Part shown: piece by piece, positions 54,187-61,759 of the stretch
How positions within the stretch are numbered: position 1 is the first letter of the stretch
How the letters are laid out: every line of letters starts with the position of its first letter
Source: Pararhizobium sp. IMCC3301
GTDB taxonomy: Bacteria; Pseudomonadota; Alphaproteobacteria; Rhizobiales; GCA-2746425
Assembly (NCBI RefSeq): GCF_030758315.1
Contig: NZ_CP132336.1
Location: 3,253,001-3,317,000 of the forward strand
Length of the DNA: 64,000 bases
Reading direction: 5' to 3'
Notes under the pieces: generated by a model
Told to the model about the DNA's origin: nothing
Seen by the model: only the letters and a program-made list of their open reading frames with translations
Database searches by the model: none
Made by a program: the position numbers and the translations under genes

Positions 54187-54780
54187 ATGACGATGACTTC
54201 ACAAAGCCCGTCAGTGTCCCGGCCGCTCGGGCGCCGCACCTGGTTTTCCGAAGCGGTGCTAAAAACCGCTTTGGCGCGGATCATCCGGAACGGAACGATG
54301 ACCCTGCGGCTGCCCGATGGCCGTAGTCTGAGCTTTGGCAGCGGCTCTGGACCCGAACATATCGTCGTCGCCGCGGACAATGCCGTGCTCTACGCCGCGG
54401 ACGCGGATCCGGGCAACGTGCTGGAACTGTCGCTGAACGACGGCTCTGTTTTGCGCAGCTTTGTCATTGGCGGCGAGTTGCACGGGCTGGACCTGTCAGA
54501 CAATCGCACGACCTCATTTATTGCCGGTCGTGGCAAAGTCAAGATCGCGGCGTTTGCACTCTCAACCGGAACCATCGCGTTCGCACGCCTGTCACCGGAA
54601 CCCTACCGTCTGACCAACGTGCCCGGGACCGGTACATTCTTTGTCTCGTCCCGGGCGGAACCAAAGGTCTGGATTGTGGATGAGATAACACTGGCTGCCG
54701 TGAAAGAATTTCCGGTCGAAGGTGAAACGCACCAGATGACAACAATCGACCGGGATACAGATGGATCAACCCATGAATGA
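54187..54780 (+). CDS. Chimera: cyclopropane synthase N-terminus joined to a beta-propeller-like protein
   Basis: Residues 20-58 (FSEAVLKTALARIIRNGTMT then LRLPDGRSLSFGSG) match the start of the cfa product at 27059. After about residue 60 the protein changes to beta-propeller-like repeats (LYAADADPGNVLELSLNDGS, AAFALSTGTIAFARL, VWIVDEITLAAVKEFPVEG). The catalytic part of the synthase is absent. The frame is open throughout, so a 197-residue hybrid could be made. It overlaps the next gene by 20 bases. Confidence 0.65.
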   Translation: MTMTSQSPSVSRPLGRRTWFSEAVLKTALARIIRNGTMTLRLPDGRSLSFGSGSGPEHIVVAADNAVLYAADADPGNVLELSLNDGSVLRSFVIGGELHGLDLSDNRTTSFIAGRGKVKIAAFALSTGTIAFARLSPEPYRLTNVPGTGTFFVSSRAEPKVWIVDEITLAAVKEFPVEGETHQMTTIDRDTDGSTHE

Positions 54781-55441
54781 ATCGTTTAATCACGCTGGAG
54801 CCTGGGGTATCACACTGATCGTTGCCGTCTTGGTGTCTTGGTTCTTCTATCGTTATTTCGCGCCGAAGAACTGGCGGGAATGGGTCGGCGCTGGGGTGGT
54901 TGAGGCTTTTATCATCGCGCTTTATGCAGAAATGTACGGCTTTCCGCTCACCATCTATCTGTTGGTGCGTTTTTTCGGCCTGGACAGCGAATATGTTAGC
55001 GCCAGCCTGTGGTCTTCCTTGGTAGGGCTCGGCGAAACCGGCATGATGATCTCAATGTTGCTTGGCTATGCGCTCGCTTTCATCGGTGTAGGACTTTTTG
55101 CTCAGGGCTGGCGTCAAGTCCACAAGGCACGAGGTGAAGACCGTCTGGAGACAGATGGCTTGTATGCGTATGTGCGACATCCGCAGTACACAGGGCTGTT
55201 TATTGCTCTGTTCGGAGAAGGAGTGGTGCATTGGCCAACGCTTTTCTCGGTCGGCCTTTTTCCAGTGATCGTATTTGTCTACACATGGCTGGCTCGGCGT
55301 GAGGAACAGCAGGTTCTCAAGCAGTTCGGCGAGGCATACCGCGCCTATCAGCGGCAGGTGCCAATGTTCATCCCTCGTTGGGGCCGCTGGCGTAAACTCG
55401 CTGCCGCTTCGCGAGACAGCAGTGATGATGAGGCAGCGTGA
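54761..55441 (+). CDS. Isoprenylcysteine carboxyl methyltransferase-like membrane protein
   Basis: A 226-residue protein with about five membrane segments and the family's C-terminal motif LYAYVRHPQYTGLFIALFGE then GVVHWPTLFSVGLFP. It shares EMYGFPLTIYLL with the related protein at 38729, so the two are paralogues. ATG 54773 is an alternative start. It is followed by about 200 bases without a gene. Confidence 0.85.
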   Translation: MDQPMNESFNHAGAWGITLIVAVLVSWFFYRYFAPKNWREWVGAGVVEAFIIALYAEMYGFPLTIYLLVRFFGLDSEYVSASLWSSLVGLGETGMMISMLLGYALAFIGVGLFAQGWRQVHKARGEDRLETDGLYAYVRHPQYTGLFIALFGEGVVHWPTLFSVGLFPVIVFVYTWLARREEQQVLKQFGEAYRAYQRQVPMFIPRWGRWRKLAAASRDSSDDEAA

Positions 55442-55639
55442 AGCATTTTCTCATGCAGCACGCTCATTGCTCGGACGGGTAGACAACTGTCCGCTGGTTT
55501 ATGAGTGCGCCGTGCAATATCGAAAGAAGAGTTCGAACATGGTCGACCCGGATACAGCCACACATTCCTTACGCATCGGCCCGTTGGGCAACAGTTTGTC
55601 GTTGCTACTGTTTACTAGTTATCTATTGTACGGGCGCTA

Positions 55640-55957
55640 TCAGATTTCGGGGGCCCAGGCAAGAAACGCAGCCTTGTAAGTTGCAAGCCGGGCCGTCGCT
55701 TCGACAGTTGCGACCACACCCTGCATTTCGTTCACCTCGCTGGCCGAAATGCACACCGGCAAGTTGGCGAACAGGTGGGTCTTGGGGCGGATGAACGTCT
55801 CGCAAAACTCCGGGTCACCGGCCTCGTGCTCCAGCGCCTCGCAGAGCGACCGACCGTCGAGCGTGACGCAGAAACAGTTCTGGTTCAGCCGTTCCGAGAG
55901 GGTCTGAACTGAACCCGAGGATGGGAGGTTTGAGTTGCTCATCGAGTGCATAGCCAT
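55640..55957 (-). pseudogene. N-terminal fragment, possibly of a circularly permuted ATP-grasp protein
   Basis: A 105-codon frame with LNQNCFCVTLDGRSLCEALE, THLFANLPVCISASEVNEMQ and ATYKAAFLAWAPEI, ending abruptly at TGA 55640. It resembles, from memory, the first 100 residues of a long ATP-grasp-like family whose body carries the ligase motifs, all absent here. The family call is tentative; that it is a truncated piece is more certain. Confidence 0.45.
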
Positions 55958-56015
55958 GTCTGCACCCTGACCGGACGTGCTTCAAGTCCGAGGTGGGCGT
56001 CGAATAATCTGACGA

Positions 56016-57071
56016 TCATCGTTGCCCCAGCAATTCGGTCAGCAGGCCGATACCGAGCGCTGCATCAGTTTTGGCGATCGATTCTTCGGCGTTGCTGATC
56101 GTTCCAGTTAGTGCCCGGATCGCGTCGATCGTCTCGGGAATGACGATCGCCTGATTGTCGACCATGTAAACGTAGAATAACTCGTCCCCTTCGACTTTCA
56201 GCATGTCCGACCACAGCGCCACCTCGTAAAGATTGTCATGCGGCCGACCGAGGTCGGCCATGAGTTCCTTGACTACGTTGAGAGCAGTCAATCCGGCATC
56301 CATGCGGATCAAGGCGATCCGGGACGATGCGGCAAAGGCGTCGAGCACTTCTTCCCTGGAGGCCGGCCGGGTCAACTGCACCGACCAGTAGTGCAAATGC
56401 GCCAGGGTCTCCGCCACCTTGACCGCCATCGTGATGACATCAAAGTCGGGGTCGACGCTCTGCGCATCCGGCCCTTGATGACTGGGAATCTCGGGCTCGG
56501 GGACCAGCGTGTTCATGATCCCGCCGAGGTGACTTTCCCACGGGTCCGTCGCCCGGCGCAGCAACGTCCCGCGCGCGCGGCGTAGCAGGCCCGCATGCTT
56601 CAGCGCAGTAAGGGTTCTGACGATCGAGGTTGTGTTGCAGGAGACGACGCGCGTACTTTCCCGGTTCAACGCGCTCGAATAGCTGGCCTCGGCGACGAAG
56701 GAGTGTCCGGTCACCTCGTGCTTCTCGCCACCATGGACAATGAACTTGATGCCACGTTGTCGATAGATGTCGACGTTGACCGCCGCGATCCGCTTTGGCG
56801 TGCAATCAACCACCAGATCACTCGCCTCGAGCAGATCATCGAGGCTCCCCGCGATATCGAGACCGGCGTTCCGCATCGCCTCTGAATGGTCCTCGGTGGC
56901 CGCGAAAAGGCGGAAGCCCTTCTGCATCGCCATGCGCGGGCGCCAGTCGACACTGATGTCTGCTACCCCGGCGAGTTCCATGTCGTCCTGCCGGGCCACG
57001 GCGTCGGCGACACGCTTTCCGATCACGCCGTAGCCGTTGACGGCGACCCGGATCTTTTTCGCTGAGTTCAT
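56016..57071 (-). CDS. Type II (archaeal-type) glyceraldehyde-3-phosphate dehydrogenase
   Basis: A 351-residue enzyme with the type II start IRVAVNGYGVIGKRVADAVA, the catalytic cysteine in VVSCNTTSIVRTL, and HLGGIMNTLVPEPEIPSHQG DA near 190. Type II enzymes are typical of archaea and rare in bacteria, where GapA-type enzymes do glycolysis. ATG 57071 has AAGGAG six bases upstream. Its promoter lies in the right large repeat. With phosphoketolase nearby, it may run the lower part of a phosphoketolase route. Confidence 0.9.
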   Translation of the reverse strand: MNSAKKIRVAVNGYGVIGKRVADAVARQDDMELAGVADISVDWRPRMAMQKGFRLFAATEDHSEAMRNAGLDIAGSLDDLLEASDLVVDCTPKRIAAVNVDIYRQRGIKFIVHGGEKHEVTGHSFVAEASYSSALNRESTRVVSCNTTSIVRTLTALKHAGLLRRARGTLLRRATDPWESHLGGIMNTLVPEPEIPSHQGPDAQSVDPDFDVITMAVKVAETLAHLHYWSVQLTRPASREEVLDAFAASSRIALIRMDAGLTALNVVKELMADLGRPHDNLYEVALWSDMLKVEGDELFYVYMVDNQAIVIPETIDAIRALTGTISNAEESIAKTDAALGIGLLTELLGQR

Positions 57072-57277
57072 CTGCTTCTCCTTGCGCCGGAAGCACACCG
57101 CTGTAGCGCCGCCGACAAGAACAACCGAGTCACCGTCAGCCTAACAGACCAGTTTAGTCTGACATTGCCCTTCCGGGTCGAAACCGGCATTCGCGTATCT
57201 GTGGCACTCGGGAATACTGTATTGACCTAATGTTCGGCGAACACACTTCACCCTGCCGGAGATCCTGCGCGCCTGCA

Positions 57278-57291
57278 CTAACCCAGGTTAG
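57278..57291. promoter_or_regulatory. Perfect palindrome CTAAC-CCAG-GTTAG, promoter module (right copy)
   Basis: Mirror of 38100-38113. Here the module points along the minus strand to the GAPDH gene, whose start is 207 bases away. Confidence 0.6.
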
Positions 57292-57409
57292 CGGCAACAG
57301 AACGGACACATTAAACGTTCACAAGCTCGTCCGATGGCCCGCTTGAAACTGCGCCTGTCGACCGTCGGCCATCTGGCCGCAGCGATTGCCACGAAATATG
57401 CGGACCTGA

Positions 57410-57423
57410 CTTACACAGATCAG
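57410..57423. promoter_or_regulatory. Palindrome CTTAC-ACAG-ATCAG upstream of the PRC gene (right copy)
   Basis: Mirror of 37968-37981, 183 bases upstream of the PRC-barrel start at 57606. Confidence 0.4.
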
Positions 57424-57605
57424 CCCGTAACAAACCGCGATGGCGCATGATGAGACCATCGGTGCATTTGCGCGCCCGCCCGTTTGGGCCCAACAAGCCC
57501 GAAGCCAAAGCCGCCAGTCCGGCGACGGGCCTTCATGCCTGAACCGGACGCGGCTATCGCGTCCCGCCCGCCTTTCAAGGCGGACCAACCAAAAGGAGAT
57601 TTGAT

Positions 57606-58412
57606 ATGCTGCTCAACCTGTCGTCGATCCGGGGGCATGACATCGCGGCCAGCGACGGCACCATCGGCTCGCTCAGCGATGTCCTCTTTGATGACACCAG
57701 CTGGATGATCCGCTGGCTCCTCGTCGATACCGGGAATTGGCTGGCAGGCCGCCAGGTGCTGTTGCCACCTTCGGCCCTGGGACATGCCGAGCCCAACCGC
57801 AAGACCTTTCCCGTGCGCCTGACCAAGGCAGAGGTTGAGGCCAGCCCCGAGTTGGACAGCCACCGGCCCGTGTCGCGGCAGTTTGAGACTTCGACCTATG
57901 ACTATTATGGGTGGAGCCCGTATTGGGGATCGGGCTACTATCTTGGCGGCTATGGCTTGTTTGGCGGCGCCCTGCCGATGAGCGGATATCCCGGAAGGGA
58001 TCGCTACACCGACGAGATCGACCGGCACAAGCACGATCTGGACGAGCCGCATCTGCGAAGCGCCGAGGAAGTCGCAGGCTATCACATCCACGCCACCGAC
58101 GGAGAGATCGGACATCTGTCCGACCTCGTCCTGGAGGACACGGACTGGAGCATCCATTTCCTGATCGTGGATACAAGCAACTGGTGGATGGGGCAGAAAG
58201 TGCTGATCTCGCCCCGCTCGGCGCAGGATATTCGCTGGACCGAGCAACTGATCTGCCTCGACGTTGACCGGCAAAAGGTCAAGGACAGCCCGCCTTACGA
58301 TCCGGCCAATCCGATTGACCGTGCCCACGAGGAACGGATGGCCGGGCATTATGCCAAGCCCCGACCCGAACCGGATCCCGACCCCACGGAAAAGTCGCAG
58401 AAAGCCGTATAA
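57606..58412 (+). CDS. Double PRC-barrel protein (right copy)
   Basis: Identical in sequence to the product of 36979-37785: two PRC-barrel domains and a Tyr/Gly/Trp-rich linker, 268 residues. AAGGAG lies six bases before the ATG. It is followed at once by the small membrane-protein gene. Identity of the two copies points to recent duplication or ongoing gene conversion. Confidence 0.88.
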   Translation: MLLNLSSIRGHDIAASDGTIGSLSDVLFDDTSWMIRWLLVDTGNWLAGRQVLLPPSALGHAEPNRKTFPVRLTKAEVEASPELDSHRPVSRQFETSTYDYYGWSPYWGSGYYLGGYGLFGGALPMSGYPGRDRYTDEIDRHKHDLDEPHLRSAEEVAGYHIHATDGEIGHLSDLVLEDTDWSIHFLIVDTSNWWMGQKVLISPRSAQDIRWTEQLICLDVDRQKVKDSPPYDPANPIDRAHEERMAGHYAKPRPEPDPDPTEKSQKAV

Positions 58413-58413
58413 A

Positions 58414-58899
58414 GTGAACACATCCGCAAAGTTGGGTGGGCTGAGCCCGCGGTTCAACGCCTTCCTGTTCGCGTCTGTGGGCGAGGATCGTAATGGCACG
58501 CTGGTCAGCGTGTTGTCTGCGCTGGCGCGATTTGGCGTAGACCCCTGGCAGGAGGCCGAAGCGCTTGCCGATCTGCCACAGGCAGACGCGGCCGATCGGC
58601 TGGATGAGATGATCCTGGCGCTCGCGGATGTACCATCCGCGGCCGCCAACCATCACGGTATCGCGACACGGCTGATAGCGCTGCTTCCGCAGGCAAGCAC
58701 CATCCAGACCACCGTCCGCAATGCGGCCGGGTCCATGGCACCGGAACAGCGCTCCCAGGTTATCCTGTGGGTCGTGGTCATGCTGATCCTGCTGCTCGCG
58801 CAGATGATGGCACCTCGACCCGACGCTGGCGCTTCCGGCAGTGACACGTCGGGCGCAATGTCTGCGCCCTTGACGCGACCGGGCATACAGACACCCTGA
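58414..58899 (+). CDS. Small protein with C-terminal membrane helix (right copy)
   Basis: Identical to the product of 36492-36977, 161 residues from GTG 58414, one base after the PRC stop. Helical body, one membrane helix near residues 120-140, and a Ser/Ala/Pro-rich end. No family recognised. Confidence 0.7.
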   Translation: MNTSAKLGGLSPRFNAFLFASVGEDRNGTLVSVLSALARFGVDPWQEAEALADLPQADAADRLDEMILALADVPSAAANHHGIATRLIALLPQASTIQTTVRNAAGSMAPEQRSQVILWVVVMLILLLAQMMAPRPDAGASGSDTSGAMSAPLTRPGIQTP

Positions 58900-58957
58900 T
58901 CCGTGCGCAGACCCGGATGCGCCCATCGCCCCGGTGATGGTGCCGTCAGTCAACAGG

Positions 58958-59028
58958 CTGATTTGGGTTAGGACGGGGGGGCGAAACCTCAGGTACCATC
59001 GTCATAGAGATGATTCCGAAAATCTGAA
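58958..59028 (+). promoter_or_regulatory. Upstream control region of the copper ATPase gene
   Basis: CTGAT-TTGG-GTTAG (58958-58971), a 38-base gap, then ATGATTCCGAAAATCTGAA (59010-59028). Both blocks and their spacing match those upstream of the alcohol dehydrogenase (34161-34091). The gene starts at 59085. Confidence 0.6.
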
Positions 59029-59084
59029 TTGACCGAAGTTGAGAGACCTGACGCCGCAATTGGCGCCCGCGAAAGGAAGACACG

Positions 59085-61514
59085 ATGAAAACGAGCGTGA
59101 TTAAAGTTGGCGACATGTTGTCGGTATGGAGCCTCGATGAAGTGGAAAGTCGGATTGGCGAGGTGCCCGGCGTTGAAAGCGTTACGGTGAATTTCGCAGC
59201 GGAAAGCGCCACGGTCCGCTATGACGAAACCCGCGTTGCGGTTACCGAAATCAAATCAACTGTGCACGAGCTTGGCCTGCAATCCGCCAAGCCCGCTGAG
59301 AATGTGCCCGTTGCCGAAGATGCGCCCACCGGGAATCATAAAGGCCACATAGACGTGAGTGAACCGGATGCAACAGTCCTATCCACCGAGCCGAAATCAA
59401 AGGCCGATGTCCCTGCCGCCACGCACGACGCACATGCAGGGCATGACCGACACGACGACACGGTGTCGGATGCATCGAAGCCTTCAGCTGACAAGCAACC
59501 CAACAAGCCGAAACAACCATCCGGCCATGCGGGCCACGAAAGCCATGACAAGCACCAGGGCCACTCTCCCGCGATGTTCCGGGACCGCTTCTGGCTATCA
59601 CTGGCTGTCACTGTTCCGGTTGTCATCTGGTCTGCCCACATCCAGGACTTGCTTGGCTACCAAGCCCCGGCGTTCCCCGGATCGGACTGGATGCCGGCTG
59701 TGCTCTCCACGGTGGTCTTCGTCTACGGTGGTCTGGTTTTCTTGCAGGGCGCGTGGCGGGAACTGACAGACCGGCTGCCGGGGATGATGACCCTGATCTC
59801 GCTCGCCATCACGGTTGCCTTCGTGTTCTCATGGGTCGTTCAGCTTGGGTTGATTGACTCGAGTGCTTTGTGGTGGGAGCTGGCAACGCTGGTCACGATC
59901 ATGCTGTTGGGCCACTGGATCGAGATGCGGTCCATCAACCAGGCCCAAGGCGCCCTGAAGGAGCTGGCAAAGCTTTTGCCGGACACCGCAACGCGGATCA
60001 CCGATGCGGGCGAGGAAAAGGTCGACATCAGCGCCTTGCAGAACGGTGACCTGCTGCTGGTGCGCCCGGGTGAGAGCGTTCCCGCGGATGGCGTGGTGCG
60101 CAAGGGGACAAGCGACATTGACGAGGCGATGATCACCGGCGAATCGAGACCCGTGAAAAAAGGGGAAGGCGACGAAGTGATCGCCGCTACGATCAACGGA
60201 GAGGGGTCCCTGCGCATCGAGGTCACCGGAACGGGCGACAAGACCAAGTTGTCCGGCATCATGCGACTGGTGGCCGATGCTCAGACGTCCAAATCCAGAG
60301 CGCAGCATCTGGCCGACCGCGCAGCCCGGCTTCTGACCGTTACAGCGATCGTTGCTGCCGTCGTAACTTTCGCGACGTGGCAACTGGCAGGGGCAGCGAT
60401 AGACTTTTCCGTGGTGCGGATGGTGACGGTTCTGGTGATCGCCTGCCCGCACGCTCTAGGGCTGGCGGTGCCGCTGGTGGTGGCCATCTCCACGACACTG
60501 GGGGCCCGCAACGGCCTTCTGGTCCGGGATCGCCGCGGGCTCGAGGAGGCCCGCAATCTCGACACGGTGGTTTTTGACAAGACTGGAACATTGACGCTGG
60601 GCGAGTTCCGGATCGTCGCCAGTTCGGTCGCGGATGGCTTGGACGAGGACGAGGCCCTTCGCATCGCGTCCGGTATTGAAGCTGAGTCCCAGCATCCGAT
60701 TGCACGGGGGATCGTGAAGACTGCGGAAGACAAAGGTATCGCGGTCCCATCGGCCGACGGATTCCGCGCGATCACCGGCAAGGGCGTTGCAGCCACGATC
60801 GATGGTGTCGAGTATCACATGGGCGGACCCGCGCTGCTCAAGTCAGAAAACGTCGATGTTCCACCGGCGCTTCAGGCGGCATCCGAAGCCGCGGCCGGCA
60901 ATGGACAGGCGGCGATCTATCTCGTCCAGGCCGGCAAGGCCTTGGCCGTCTATGCCGTGGCGGATGCGATCCGCGAGGAAAGCCGCGAAGCCATCGCGGC
61001 GCTGCATGAACGGGGCATCGAGGTCGCGATGCTGACAGGCGACGCGCAGGCGGTGGCCGATGCAGTCGCCAAGGAACTTGGCATCGATACCGTATTTGCG
61101 GAAGTGCTGCCCGACGACAAGGCGTCGAAGGTCCGCGAGTTGCAAGCACAGGGCAAAAAAGTGGCAATGATCGGAGACGGGGTCAATGACGCACCCGCCC
61201 TTGCCACCGCAGATATCGGGATTGCGATCGGCGCAGGGGCAGACGTGGCCGTCGAGGCTGGGCATATCGTGCTGGTGCGTTCGGATCCCCGCGACATCCC
61301 CCGCATTATCACGCTGAGCCGGGTCACATACCGCAAGATGAAGCAGAATCTGTGGCTGGCAGCCGGCTACAACATCTTCGCCATTCCGCTTGCCGCCGGT
61401 GTACTTGCGCCATGGGGTGTCCTGCTCACGCCGGCCGTGGGCGCGATACTGATGTCGGCAAGCACCGTCGTGGTAGCGATCAACGCGCAACTGTTGAAGC
61501 GGGTCAAATTATGA
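59085..61514 (+). CDS. copB: P1B-type copper-translocating ATPase (CopB-like, CPH type)
   Basis: An 809-residue pump. The N-terminal 70 residues look like a heavy-metal domain but lack the CxxC (KVGDMLSVWSLDEVESRIGE). A His-rich stretch follows (THDAHAGHDRHDD; GHAGHESHDKHQGHSP). The core has TGES, the membrane metal site ACPHALGLAVPLV, phosphorylation site FDKTGTLTLG, ESQHPIARG and GDGVNDAPA. The CPH motif and His-rich front mark the P1B-3 (CopB) group, which exports copper (Cu2+ or Cu+). It overlaps the next gene by four bases. Confidence 0.95.
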   Translation: MKTSVIKVGDMLSVWSLDEVESRIGEVPGVESVTVNFAAESATVRYDETRVAVTEIKSTVHELGLQSAKPAENVPVAEDAPTGNHKGHIDVSEPDATVLSTEPKSKADVPAATHDAHAGHDRHDDTVSDASKPSADKQPNKPKQPSGHAGHESHDKHQGHSPAMFRDRFWLSLAVTVPVVIWSAHIQDLLGYQAPAFPGSDWMPAVLSTVVFVYGGLVFLQGAWRELTDRLPGMMTLISLAITVAFVFSWVVQLGLIDSSALWWELATLVTIMLLGHWIEMRSINQAQGALKELAKLLPDTATRITDAGEEKVDISALQNGDLLLVRPGESVPADGVVRKGTSDIDEAMITGESRPVKKGEGDEVIAATINGEGSLRIEVTGTGDKTKLSGIMRLVADAQTSKSRAQHLADRAARLLTVTAIVAAVVTFATWQLAGAAIDFSVVRMVTVLVIACPHALGLAVPLVVAISTTLGARNGLLVRDRRGLEEARNLDTVVFDKTGTLTLGEFRIVASSVADGLDEDEALRIASGIEAESQHPIARGIVKTAEDKGIAVPSADGFRAITGKGVAATIDGVEYHMGGPALLKSENVDVPPALQAASEAAAGNGQAAIYLVQAGKALAVYAVADAIREESREAIAALHERGIEVAMLTGDAQAVADAVAKELGIDTVFAEVLPDDKASKVRELQAQGKKVAMIGDGVNDAPALATADIGIAIGAGADVAVEAGHIVLVRSDPRDIPRIITLSRVTYRKMKQNLWLAAGYNIFAIPLAAGVLAPWGVLLTPAVGAILMSASTVVVAINAQLLKRVKL

Positions 61515-61759
61515 ACGCTTTAGCGGGCAACGCACCCGCAATCCTCACGCGCATTTGCGAAGGCCTCGGCTTTCTCGGCGTACAACTTGATGAAAACCGG
61601 AACGCAGTCGGCGAGCCACTCATTTCCGCCGATCAGGGCCATGTCCAGGTGCGCGTCATTCAGACAGACGAAGATGTGATCATCGCAAGAGCCGTTTTCC
61701 GAATGCTCGCCGATACCCAAACCAGCCCGGCGCGCCCACTTCGAGGAGTAGCCCCATGA
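61511..61759 (+). CDS. Small hypothetical protein between copB and phosphoketolase
   Basis: An 82-residue soluble protein started at the ATGA overlap with copB and overlapping the phosphoketolase start in the same manner. It reads [20 protein letters not shown], then [21 protein letters not shown] do not recognise a family. The double overlap makes translation as part of one operon very likely. Confidence 0.65.
   Translation: MNALAGNAPAILTRICEGLGFLGVQLDENRNAVGEPLISADQGHVQVRVIQTDEDVIIARAVFRMLADTQTSPARPLRGVAP

Larger units (their letters stand above)
57105..58912. repeat. Large inverted repeat, right copy (1.8 kb)
   Basis: The inverted partner of 36479-38286. It holds the same two genes on the plus strand and the same two promoter regions. 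Outside it, the neighbours differ: GAPDH on the left and the copper ATPase on the right, versus DUF2933 and cupin at the other copy. Confidence 0.95.
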
